From positions 1-64,000 of the forward strand of contig NZ_ATHO01000045.1 of the NCBI RefSeq assembly GCF_000445065.1: a stretch of 64,000 bases of DNA, in the 5' to 3' direction. Under the pieces are notes generated by a model. It made no database searches. It saw nothing but the letters and a program-made list of their open reading frames with translations, and was not told where the DNA came from. The DNA comes from Sphingobium quisquiliarum P25. Lineage in GTDB: Bacteria; Pseudomonadota; Alphaproteobacteria; Sphingomonadales; Sphingomonadaceae. Position numbers and translations under genes: made by a program. Shown in pieces: positions 9,563 to 16,566 of the stretch (position 1 is the first letter of the stretch; every line of letters begins with the position of its first letter).

Positions 9563-9596
9563 TGAAAAAATCCCCGTTGGTACCGGGGAGCATTAG

Positions 9597-9613
9597 AGCA
9601 AGGCTTATGCCAA
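9597..9613 (-). promoter_or_regulatory. Sigma-54 promoter of the transglycosylase-flhA-fliA operon
   Basis: On the reverse strand the site reads TTGGCATAAGCCTTGCT: GG and GC are separated by exactly 10 nt and the flanks match the TGGCAC-N5-TTGC consensus. It lies about 35 nt before the TTG start at 9562. A small inverted repeat (TCCCC...GGGGA, 9571-9589) falls within the leader. Confidence 0.75.
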
Positions 9614-9665
9614 GATTTGGTTAACGCGCGCTCCATAAATGTTGATGGCGCGTTCAGCATGCAAA

Positions 9666-9690
9666 GAAAAAGGCGCCTCGCGGGCGCCCT
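9666..9690 (-). terminator. Intrinsic terminator downstream of flgA-flgM-flgN
   Basis: On the reverse strand a GGCGCC...GGCGCC stem is followed by TTTTTC. It lies about 110 nt beyond the flgN stop and just before the divergently used repeat element, closing the flgA-flgM-flgN unit. Confidence 0.6.
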
Positions 9691-9715
9691 GTTTCCCTGA
9701 CAAAATCTGTTTGAT

Positions 9716-9793
9716 CCGTTCGGCTTTGCTCAGGCGAAGCTGCGGCACTTCGCTTTGCTCAGCGGAGGGCTTCGACAGGCTCAGCCCGAACGG
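9716..9793. repeat. Sphingomonad palindromic repeat (family A, inverted pair)
   Basis: The left arm CCGTTCGGCTTTGCTCAGG and right arm CTTCGACAGGCTCAGCCCGAA (ending CGG) face each other as an imperfect inverted pair of about 24 nt each. The same arms recur at 14838-14933, 16593-16689, 38093-38116 and 63003-63094. It lies between flgN and the terminator at 9666-9690. Confidence 0.8.
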
Positions 9794-9803
9794 AGGAGAG
9801 GGA

Positions 9804-10112
9804 TTACCGGCCGTAGACCAGCGGGGCCTGGGTCGATCCGTGCGCGGCGAGGAGCGCGAGGCGCTGTCCGGCGTGGTCGGACAATATGTTGATCCGCACG
9901 CGCGCCGCTTCGATCAGGGGCAGCAGAGCCGTCACGCGCTCGCGAATCGCATCGTCGGCGCGCCAGACGCCGATAGAGCGCACGGCGGAGGCGCAGTGGC
10001 TGACCTGACTGGCGGCGGCATCGATCGTCGCGACGTCCGTGCCGTCAAGCGCGACTCGCAACTCCTCGAAGGCGGAGAAGAGGTCATCCAGCGCTGCAAG
10101 GCCGAGCGGCAT
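9804..10112 (-). CDS. FlgN-like flagellar protein
   Basis: Small mostly helical protein, 102 aa, directly after flgM (9-nt gap). The position is where flgN, the export chaperone for FlgK and FlgL, is usually found. The sequence itself (LFSAFEELRVALDGTD, IRERVTALLPLIEAARVRINILSDHAGQRLALL) fits a helical FlgN-type chaperone but has no diagnostic motif I can name. The assignment rests mainly on context. Confidence 0.6.
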   Translation of the reverse strand: MPLGLAALDDLFSAFEELRVALDGTDVATIDAAASQVSHCASAVRSIGVWRADDAIRERVTALLPLIEAARVRINILSDHAGQRLALLAAHGSTQAPLVYGR

Positions 10113-10121
10113 GGGGAAGGG

Positions 10122-10400
10122 TTATCCGTTCACCGGCAGGTCGAGCGCGAGCATCTTGTCGGCGATCGCGGCCGGATCGACCGGATAGTTGCCCGACGCG
10201 ATGGCGGCCTTGATGGCGGCGACGCGGTCCATATCCACCGGCGCGCCTTCCGCAGCCATGCGGGCGGCGGGGCTGGCCGACGCGGCAAATGACGACACGC
10301 CCGCCGGACCCTTGTCGGAAAAAGTCCGCGCCTTGCCGCTTTCGCGCAAACGGGAAGCCTCTATGGCGGCGCTCACATTCTGGCCGACAGATTTGATCAT
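10122..10400 (-). CDS. flgM: Anti-sigma-28 factor FlgM
   Basis: Binds FliA and holds late flagellar transcription until the hook-basal body is complete, when it is exported. It has 92 aa. The N-terminal half is low-complexity, as expected for a disordered protein, and the C-terminal FliA-binding segment VAAIKAAIASGNYPVDPAAIADKML is characteristic. It lies between flgA and flgN in the usual order. Confidence 0.9.
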   Translation of the reverse strand: MIKSVGQNVSAAIEASRLRESGKARTFSDKGPAGVSSFAASASPAARMAAEGAPVDMDRVAAIKAAIASGNYPVDPAAIADKMLALDLPVNG

Positions 10401-10445
10401 GGCTCGTTATCCTTCACTCGTCCCGCCTGTGTATAACGGCCGGGT

Positions 10446-10994
10446 TCAAAAATCATTAAATCCCGGAATGCGCACAGTGCCCATTTCTACCACCTGCGCC
10501 AGAATGGGCGCTGATTTCTTGTCCTCACGCACGCGGATGGTGTCGCCAACCGCGCCGTCTTCGTCCGCGATCATCACGCGCGAGACGCTGAAGCTCGCAT
10601 TGCCAGCGATCAGTTGCACCGGGTCGCCGCGCTTCACCACCATGTCGCGCTGGGCCGGACGGACAGCCGCCGCGCCATAGCGCGCCACAGGAGCAGCCGC
10701 GCCAGCCCCGCCGCCGGTCAACGGCACGCGGATGCGCCAGCCAAGCGCGTCGCACTTCACGATCGCCGCGCCGAACACGGGCCCCTCTACGCTGGGCGTG
10801 GACGGGCAAGCCGCCAGCCGCAGCCGCCGGTCGACAGGTGCGGCCGGACCGCCTGGTTCGCCGATATTGGCGCCCACGGTCATCGCGACCAAGCCATCGA
10901 GCCGATCCAGATTTTCGAACTTCTGCTGTGCCGTTGCAGGCTGAACACCGGCTGTTGCCAGCGCAAGGACGGCGATCAGGGGCAGCTTCTTCAC
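10446..10994 (-). CDS. flgA: Flagellar P-ring assembly chaperone FlgA
   Basis: Periplasmic chaperone for assembly of the FlgI P-ring, 182 aa from the chosen start. The signal peptide is KKLPLIAVLALATAGVQPATAQ, followed by a SAF-type C-terminal domain (VVKRGDPVQLIAGNASFSV ... GDTIRVREDKKSAPILAQVV). I chose the GTG at 10994 because GGAG sits 7 nt upstream; a second GTG at 11015 would add seven basic residues. flgM follows after 45 nt. Confidence 0.88.
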   Translation of the reverse strand: MKKLPLIAVLALATAGVQPATAQQKFENLDRLDGLVAMTVGANIGEPGGPAAPVDRRLRLAACPSTPSVEGPVFGAAIVKCDALGWRIRVPLTGGGAGAAAPVARYGAAAVRPAQRDMVVKRGDPVQLIAGNASFSVSRVMIADEDGAVGDTIRVREDKKSAPILAQVVEMGTVRIPGFNDF

Positions 10995-11059
10995 AGGACG
11001 TCTCCGAATGCGCACAGATTCATGCCACGCATTAAGCGCCGAAGATGGCTAACAAGCCG

Positions 11060-11551
11060 TTAACGCTGCGCAGGGCCCTGCCCGATGCGGATGATCTGGC
11101 CCTTGCCCGTGCCGCCGTCCATCTGATCGAGGCCCCGGATGCGCAGCCGCCCGCCGGGCAATCCCTGCGCCTTCAACTCACGCGCGACCGCGCCCAGCCG
11201 GGCCGCCGCGAGATCCCATGGATCGAAGCGGCGCCGCGCCGGATCGGTGCCCAGGCTGCTGATGTCGATCCTGCCGGAGCCGGAGCGCAGGCCTGCCGCC
11301 GCTTGCGCGATCAGGGCCCTGCCCTGATCCGACAGCATCGCCTCGTCAGGCAGGAAAAGCTCCGTCGCGCGCAGCTCCAGTTCCTTGGCGATGGCGCGGC
11401 CGCCAAATTGCTGACGCACCTGCGCCAGCATGGCGTCGCGCTTCTGCCCGCTCGCCTGCAAGAGGATGAAAAAGCCGAGCAGCAGCAGCAGCAGGTCGGC
11501 GAAACTCACCGCCCAGCGATTGCGCCGGGCCTGCGAGGCGGCAGCGGTCAT
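11060..11551 (-). CDS. Short MotB-like / OmpA-domain stator protein
   Basis: Likely partner of the MotA/ExbB-type protein just upstream; 163 aa, about half the length of the canonical MotB at 22192-23247. One N-terminal membrane helix carries the ion-binding aspartate in RWAVSFADLLLLLLGFFILL. A reduced OmpA-like region follows (GRIDISSLGTD, DLAAARLGAVARELKAQGL). The start overlaps the partner's stop (TGATG). It probably works in ion-driven torque or a related envelope function; which one cannot be told from sequence. Confidence 0.7.
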   Translation of the reverse strand: MTAAASQARRNRWAVSFADLLLLLLGFFILLQASGQKRDAMLAQVRQQFGGRAIAKELELRATELFLPDEAMLSDQGRALIAQAAAGLRSGSGRIDISSLGTDPARRRFDPWDLAAARLGAVARELKAQGLPGGRLRIRGLDQMDGGTGKGQIIRIGQGPAQR

Positions 11552-12219
11552 CACGCGACCTCGCGGATCGACGCGCGCCGTGCAGGCACATTTTCCCGCC
11601 GGGCGATCGCGAGCATGCGGCCTGCCGCTTCCTTCTGCCAGGCGAGTTCGCGTTCGGAAAGGTCGCCAAGGCGGCTGGCGATGGGGGCAGCAATCAGGTT
11701 GGCGATCACCACGCCATAAAGGGTGGTCAGCAGCGCCAGCGCCATGGACGGGCCGAGGGCGGCGGGATCGTCCATCGCGGCGAACATGCCGATCAGGCCC
11801 AATATCGTGCCCGCCATGCCCAGCGCGGGCGCGGCGTCGGCGATCGACAGCCAGACGTTGCGCGCGCTGGCATGACGGCGTGCGCGGTCGGCGAGCGCCT
11901 GCGCCACCCAGATTTCGAACTGCTCGACCTTGTCGCTGTTGGCGAGGCGGCGGGCCGCTTCGGCAAGGAAGGGGTTGGCCGTCCTGACCCGGTCGGTGCA
12001 GGCAAGGCCGCGCAGCTGCGCGACCTGATCAATCTTGAGCAATGCCGCGCGCGCCGCCGCCTGATCCTTGTCCGGGTCGGCCCGGAACAGCGGCAGCAGC
12101 GCCAACAGCGCCCGGCCGATCGCCGGGCCGCCATTCTGGAACAGCGCGACCGCCCCTACGCCCGCGATCATGACCGCCAGCGTCAGGGGATCAAAGAGTT
12201 GCGTCACTATCCCGATCAT
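11551..12219 (-). CDS. MotA/TolQ/ExbB-family proton channel protein
   Basis: Membrane channel subunit of 222 aa. Hydrophobic segments are LTLAVMIAGVGAVALF near the N-terminus and, in the C-terminal half, IADAAPALGMAGTILGLIGMFAAM and MALALLTTLYGVVIANLIAAPI. The pattern ALGMAGTILGLI...LLTTLYGVVIANL is diagnostic for the MotA/TolQ/ExbB family. The ATG at 12219 has GGGGGA upstream; an in-frame TTG at 12234 is possible. It is divergent from flgB, with activator-type palindromes between. It is distinct from the canonical motA at 21325. Confidence 0.75.
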   Translation of the reverse strand: MIGIVTQLFDPLTLAVMIAGVGAVALFQNGGPAIGRALLALLPLFRADPDKDQAAARAALLKIDQVAQLRGLACTDRVRTANPFLAEAARRLANSDKVEQFEIWVAQALADRARRHASARNVWLSIADAAPALGMAGTILGLIGMFAAMDDPAALGPSMALALLTTLYGVVIANLIAAPIASRLGDLSERELAWQKEAAGRMLAIARRENVPARRASIREVA

Positions 12220-12250
12220 CAACACGTCCCCCAACTCACCCGCGGCGGCA

Positions 12251-12289
12251 GCGGCAAAATCCTGCCAGAGGGCGGCAAAAACTTGCCGC
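12251..12289. promoter_or_regulatory. Candidate enhancer palindromes upstream of flgB
   Basis: GCGGCAA (12251-12257) pairs with an imperfect CCTGCC (12261-12266), and a perfect palindrome GCGGCAA-AAAC-TTGCCGC lies at 12272-12289. The sites are about 75-115 nt upstream of the sigma-54 promoter at 12364, the normal distance for an enhancer-binding protein site. The half-sites match those next to the sigma-54 activator gene (1147-1194). The binding protein is inferred. Confidence 0.6.
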
Positions 12290-12363
12290 TCCTGCCGCGT
12301 CCTTCACCCGCACCCGCGGATTTCCGCCATTTCCATGCCCATTGATGCGTCACCCACGCAAAT

Positions 12364-12379
12364 TGGCACGGCTCTTGCG
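12364..12379 (+). promoter_or_regulatory. Sigma-54 promoter of the flgB operon
   Basis: TTGGCACGGCTCTTGC has the full TGGCACG and TTGC elements with GG and GC exactly 10 nt apart, an essentially consensus sigma-54 promoter about 105 nt before the flgB ATG. Confidence 0.88.
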
Positions 12380-12481
12380 AATACCCGTTCGGATCACCCG
12401 CGGTTCACGCCATCAGGCCTTAGAACGGCGGAGTGGCCGCAACTTTTAGTCCCTCGGGGAAGAAAAGACGGAAGAGAGACA

Positions 12482-12853
12482 ATGTCGCTGGAAGATGGAC
12501 TGTTCGGGATACATGGAAAGGCGCTGGCGCTTCGCTCGCAACGCCTGTCCCTGCTCGCGTCCAACATCGCGAACGCCTCAACCCCCGGCTACAAGGCGCG
12601 CGACATCGATTTCGAGTCAGCGCTCAAGGAAGCGACGACGCGCCAGAAGGGCAGCTCGATCGCGGACGTGTCCAAGGCCGTGGACGACAGCATGGGCTAT
12701 CGCGTGCCGCTTCAACCAAGCCTTGACGGCAACACGGTCGAACTCAGCACCGAACAGACGCTGTTCGCTGAAAATGCCGTCAAATACCGCACGACCCTGT
12801 CCTTCCTGGAAGGGCGCATCAACACCATCACGCGCGCATTGAAGGGAGAATGA
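12482..12853 (+). CDS. flgB: Flagellar basal-body rod protein FlgB
   Basis: Proximal rod subunit, 123 aa. It has the rod-family N-terminal motif LLASNIANASTPGYKARDIDF and a C-terminal helix ENAVKYRTTLSFLEGRINTI. The ATG at 12482 has GGAAGAGAG upstream. It is first in the operon flgBCDEFGHIJKL, most of whose genes overlap by a few bases. Confidence 0.93.
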   Translation: MSLEDGLFGIHGKALALRSQRLSLLASNIANASTPGYKARDIDFESALKEATTRQKGSSIADVSKAVDDSMGYRVPLQPSLDGNTVELSTEQTLFAENAVKYRTTLSFLEGRINTITRALKGE

Positions 12854-13266
12854 GCATGAGCGGCTCGAGTCCCATGAACGTCTTCGACATCGCCGGGCGC
12901 GCCATGAGCGCGCAGCTGGTGCGATTGAACGCCACCGCATCCAACATGGCCAATGCGGGCAATGTCACCGGCAGCGAAGCGGAAGCCTATCGCGCGATCA
13001 AGCCCGTCTTCCAGTCGGTCACCGACAAGCCCGGCGTTTCCACGGTGAAGGTCGCCAATGTCCTCACCACCGACGCCAAGCCGACCAAGCGCCACGATCC
13101 CAACCATCCGCTGGCCGACGCCAATGGCGATGTGTGGGAAGCGGCCGTGGATAGCAGCGCGGAGCTGGTCGACATGATCGAAACCGCCCGCATGTACCAG
13201 AACAACGTGCAGGTGCTGAACACCGCCAAGTCGCTGATGCTCGAAACCATAAGGATCGGCAAATGA
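12850..13266 (+). CDS. flgC: Flagellar basal-body rod protein FlgC
   Basis: Proximal rod subunit, 138 aa. N-terminal MNVFDIAGRAMSAQLVRLNATASNMANAG and C-terminal ELVDMIETARMYQNNVQVLNTAKSLM are the family hallmarks. The ATG overlaps the flgB stop (ATGA); a second ATG at 12856 has better spacing from the GGGAGA site. Confidence 0.94.
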   Translation: MSMSGSSPMNVFDIAGRAMSAQLVRLNATASNMANAGNVTGSEAEAYRAIKPVFQSVTDKPGVSTVKVANVLTTDAKPTKRHDPNHPLADANGDVWEAAVDSSAELVDMIETARMYQNNVQVLNTAKSLMLETIRIGK

Positions 13267-13922
13267 GCACGACCTCCACCGTCACCGACAGCGCAGGGCT
13301 TTCGGTCTATAATCCCTACAAGAATGTCGGCACCGGCAAGTCGGAAATGGGCCAGGCGGACTTCCTGCGCCTGCTCACCGCGCAGATGCAGACGCAGGAC
13401 CCGTTCGAGCCGATGGACAATTCGCAGATGGTCGCCCAGATGGCGACCATCACCAATTCCAGCGGCATCGCGGAAATGAACGCCACGCTCAAGGGCATGG
13501 CGTCGCAGCTTAGCGGAACCCGCCTGGGCGATGCGGCGAGCTGGATCGGCAAGTCGATGCTGGTGCAGAGCAACATCGTCGCGCCGGACGCCTATGGCCA
13601 ATATACCGGCCAGGTGACGTTCGCGGACGCGACCAGCGGCGCCACCATCGACCTGATGGACGGCAACGGCAATGTGCTGAAAACCATCGAGCTGGGCGAC
13701 CGGCCCGCCGGTGACGTCAATTTCTACTGGGACGGAAAGGACGAGGCGGGGAACACCGTCGCTACCGACGCCCTCAAGATCCGCGTCAACGGCGCTTCCC
13801 CCTCGCGCGTCGCCAGCTGGGCGGCGATCGCCGCCGTCCAGTCACCCGCAGACGGCAGCGCATCCAAACTCATCACGCCGCTGGGCACCTTCAGCCCTTC
13901 GGACGCCCTTTCACTCGCCTGA
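13263..13922 (+). CDS. flgD: Flagellar hook assembly (capping) protein FlgD
   Basis: Scaffold at the growing hook tip, 219 aa. The N-terminal segment GQADFLRLLTAQMQTQDPFEPMDN is diagnostic. The C-terminal half carries a FlgD Ig-like/tudor region with RPAGDVNFYWDGKDEAGN. The start overlaps the flgC stop by four bases. Confidence 0.93.
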   Translation: MSTTSTVTDSAGLSVYNPYKNVGTGKSEMGQADFLRLLTAQMQTQDPFEPMDNSQMVAQMATITNSSGIAEMNATLKGMASQLSGTRLGDAASWIGKSMLVQSNIVAPDAYGQYTGQVTFADATSGATIDLMDGNGNVLKTIELGDRPAGDVNFYWDGKDEAGNTVATDALKIRVNGASPSRVASWAAIAAVQSPADGSASKLITPLGTFSPSDALSLA

Positions 13923-13964
13923 CCCACCCATCCACCAGATCCTTTTCACCCAAGGAGCAACGCC

Positions 13965-14828
13965 ATGTCCTTCTACATCTCGCTTTCCGGCCTGAAGGCC
14001 GCCCAGACCGATCTGGCGACCATCGCCAACAATGTGTCGAACGTGAATTCCACCGCCTTCAAGAAGAGCAAGGCCGTGTTCGGCGACATCTTCGCCGCCG
14101 CGCCGATGCAAACGACCACCCAGGTGGCAGGCCAGGGCGCGCGCGTGCAGGGCATCACCCAGCAGTTCACGCAAGGAACGATCGAAGGCACCGACAAGAC
14201 GCTGGACCTTGCCATTACCGGCGAAGGCTTCTTCACGGTCAAGCGTACTGGCGATAGCCAGGTCAGCTTCACGCGGAATGGCGCGCTTTCGCTGACCGAA
14301 GATCGCTTCGTCGTGGATACGACCGGCGCGCGCGTTCAGGTCATCCCCGTTGACCCCGCGACGGGCCAGCCAAGCGCCGCGATCGCTGCCGGTCTGGCCG
14401 CCGGTACACTGACCTCCGCTGACCTTACCGATCTACAGGTTCCGACCAACTGGCCTGCGGGCGGCACCGGCAATCAGCTGAACAGCGTCGGCGTCGGCAA
14501 GGACGGACAGATCACAGGCGTCTATGCGGACGGCTCGACCGTTTATCTCGGCACCACCGCCATGGCCGCCTTCAACAGCCAGGATGGCCTGCGCCAGATG
14601 GGCGACGCGCACTGGACATCAACCTCGGCGAGCGGCGAGCCGCGCTTCGGCACCGGCAACAGCGGCCTCTATGGCTCGGTGCGCTCCGGCGCGCTGGAAC
14701 GTGCGAATGTCGACATCACCGAGGAACTGGTCGCACTGATCTCGGCCCAGCGCAACTTCCAGGCGAACTCGAAGGCGATCGAAGCGGCCAACACGCTGTC
14801 GACCACCATCGTGAATATGCGGACCTGA
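13965..14828 (+). CDS. flgE: Flagellar hook protein FlgE, short form
   Basis: Hook subunit, 287 aa, shorter than the roughly 400 aa of enterobacterial FlgE, so the central surface domains are reduced. N-terminal SLSGLKAAQTDLATIANNVSNVNSTAFKKS, internal AITGEGFFTVKR and C-terminal ISAQRNFQANSKAIEAAN are typical of hook/rod proteins. AAGGAG lies upstream of the ATG. Position between flgD and flgF supports FlgE over another rod protein. Confidence 0.88.
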   Translation: MSFYISLSGLKAAQTDLATIANNVSNVNSTAFKKSKAVFGDIFAAAPMQTTTQVAGQGARVQGITQQFTQGTIEGTDKTLDLAITGEGFFTVKRTGDSQVSFTRNGALSLTEDRFVVDTTGARVQVIPVDPATGQPSAAIAAGLAAGTLTSADLTDLQVPTNWPAGGTGNQLNSVGVGKDGQITGVYADGSTVYLGTTAMAAFNSQDGLRQMGDAHWTSTSASGEPRFGTGNSGLYGSVRSGALERANVDITEELVALISAQRNFQANSKAIEAANTLSTTIVNMRT

Positions 14829-14837
14829 TAAGACATA

Positions 14838-14933
14838 CCGTTCGGGCTGAGCGAAATCGAAGCCTTCTGCTGAGCGAAGCGAAGTGCTTCGGCTTCGCTC
14901 GGCTGGGCACTTCGACAAGCTCAGGGCGAACGG
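14838..14933. repeat. Family A palindromic repeat between flgE and flgF
   Basis: Left arm CCGTTCGGGCTGAGCGAAAT, right arm CTTCGACAAGCTCAGGGCGA (ending ACGG), with a GAAGC-rich core that can also fold. It fills most of the 135-nt gap between flgE and flgF, in an operon where other gaps are minimal. Confidence 0.8.
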
Positions 14934-14963
14934 ATTTGGTCAAGGCAAACACAGGACTCACCC

Positions 14964-15707
14964 ATGGACCGGCTCGTCAACACGGCACTCACCGCGATGC
15001 GCGGCGCGATGGCGCGGCAGGCGGCGATTTCCAACAATCTTGCGAACGTCAACACCGTCGGCTTCCGGGCGGAGATCGCCAATGCCGAAACGCGCTGGAT
15101 CAAGGGCGACGGGTTCGACACGCGGGCGCAGCAGTCCGAACAGGTGATTGCCGCCGACATGGCGCAAGGCGCGGTCGTCGAAACCGGCAATCCGCTGGAC
15201 GTCGCCATGAACGGCGATGCGCTGCTCGCCGTTCAGGCCGCTGATGGCAGCGAAGCCTATACACGGCGCGGCGACCTCAAGCTGTCGGATAGCGGCCTCC
15301 TCACGACCGGCGACGGGCTTCCCGTGCTGGGCGAAGGCGGTCCCATCACCCTGCCGCAAATGGACAGCGTTTCCATCTCGCAGGACGGCAGCATCTGGGG
15401 CGTGCCGCAGGGCGGCGACCCGGCGAACCCGCAGCGCATCGACGGGCTGAAACTCGTCCGCGCGGTCGGCTCCAGCATCGCCAAGGGCACGGACGGCCTG
15501 TTCCGCGAAACCAATGGCGGCGCGCTGCCGCAGGACCCGCTGGCGACCGTCACCGGCGGTTCGGTCGAAGGGTCCAACGTCAACGCGACATCCGCGCTGG
15601 TCGACATGATCGAGGCAAGCCGGGCGTGGGAGACGCAGGTGAAGCTGATCGACACGGCCAAGCAGCTCGACGATGGCGGCGCATCGCTCATGCGGCTTGA
15701 TGGTTAA
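14964..15707 (+). CDS. flgF: Flagellar basal-body rod protein FlgF
   Basis: Proximal rod subunit, 247 aa. N-terminal MDRLVNTALTAMRGAMARQAAISNNLANVNT, internal NPLDVAMNGDALLAVQ and C-terminal ATSALVDMIEASRAWETQVKLI match the family. A sigma-54 promoter for flgG begins three bases after its stop codon. Confidence 0.92.
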   Translation: MDRLVNTALTAMRGAMARQAAISNNLANVNTVGFRAEIANAETRWIKGDGFDTRAQQSEQVIAADMAQGAVVETGNPLDVAMNGDALLAVQAADGSEAYTRRGDLKLSDSGLLTTGDGLPVLGEGGPITLPQMDSVSISQDGSIWGVPQGGDPANPQRIDGLKLVRAVGSSIAKGTDGLFRETNGGALPQDPLATVTGGSVEGSNVNATSALVDMIEASRAWETQVKLIDTAKQLDDGGASLMRLDG

Positions 15708-15709
15708 TT

Positions 15710-15725
15710 TGGCACGAACCTTGCT
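15710..15725 (+). promoter_or_regulatory. Internal sigma-54 promoter before flgG
   Basis: TGGCACGAACCTTGCT matches the sigma-54 consensus, with GG (15711-15712) and GC (15723-15724) 10 nt apart. It lies about 53 nt before the flgG ATG, so flgG to flgL can be transcribed independently of flgB. Confidence 0.85.
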
Positions 15726-15777
15726 TTTCCCAGAGCATAGCCATTGGGCAAGCCTGACGGCATCACGGAGTTAGACC

Positions 15778-16566
15778 ATGAGCAACGCAGCCCTTCACGT
15801 CGCCCGCACCGGCCTCGACGCGCAGAACACGAAGATGCGCGTGATCGCCAACAACCTGGCGAACGTCAACACGACCGCCTTCAAGCGCGACCGCGCCGAT
15901 TTCGAAACGCTCGCCTATCAGCAGATGATCGCGGCGGGCGCCAATTCGGATGCGGAAAACAAGTTCGCGACCGGCCTCAACCTGGGTTCGGGCGTCGCGA
16001 TGCAGGGCACCAGCAAGATCAACACGCAGGGCACGTTGCAGCAGACCGGCAATGCGCTCGACATGGCGATCGAGGGATCGGGCTTTTTCCAGGTGCAGCG
16101 GACGGACGGCACCATCGCCTATACCCGCGCGGGCAATTTCAGCACCACGGCCGAAGGCGTGATCGTCACCAGCGACGGGCTGCCGCTGATCCCCCAGATC
16201 ACCGTCCCCGAAGGCGCGACCGGCGTCACCATCGGCAATGACGGCACGGTCACCGCGACCTTGCAGGGGCAGAGCGAACCCACGCAGCTGGGCCAGGTCG
16301 AACTGGCGAGCTTCATGAACCCGGCCGGGCTCCAGCCGATCGGCGGCAACCTGCTCGTCGAAAGCGCCGCCAGCGGCACGCCGCAGGTGGGCGTCGCCGG
16401 GCTGGACGGGCGCGGCGTGATCCGATCGGGCAATCTTGAAACCTCCAACGTCAATGTCGTCGAGGAACTGGTCGACATGATCGAAACGCAGCGCGCCTAT
16501 GAGGTGAACAGCAAGATGATCAAGGCGACGGACGAAATGCTCCAGTACGTCAACCAGCAGCTGTGA
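15778..16566 (+). CDS. flgG: Flagellar distal rod protein FlgG
   Basis: Distal rod subunit, 262 aa, the usual FlgG length. N-terminal HVARTGLDAQNTKMRVIANNLANVNTTAFKRDRADF and C-terminal NVNVVEELVDMIETQRAYEVNSKMI are diagnostic. GGAG lies upstream of the ATG. The stop overlaps the flgH GTG start. Confidence 0.96.
   Translation: MSNAALHVARTGLDAQNTKMRVIANNLANVNTTAFKRDRADFETLAYQQMIAAGANSDAENKFATGLNLGSGVAMQGTSKINTQGTLQQTGNALDMAIEGSGFFQVQRTDGTIAYTRAGNFSTTAEGVIVTSDGLPLIPQITVPEGATGVTIGNDGTVTATLQGQSEPTQLGQVELASFMNPAGLQPIGGNLLVESAASGTPQVGVAGLDGRGVIRSGNLETSNVNVVEELVDMIETQRAYEVNSKMIKATDEMLQYVNQQL

Noticed and set aside
6557-9565. A 1002-codon open frame on the forward strand across fliA, flhA and the transglycosylase
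   Set aside because: It is antisense to three well-recognised genes, its product is His/Gln/Arg-rich with no family features, and long antisense frames are expected at this GC content.
12258-12287. A sigma-54 promoter for the MotA-like pair on the reverse strand
   Set aside because: The GC-to-CC spacings there are 9 nt, one short of the strict 10-nt requirement.
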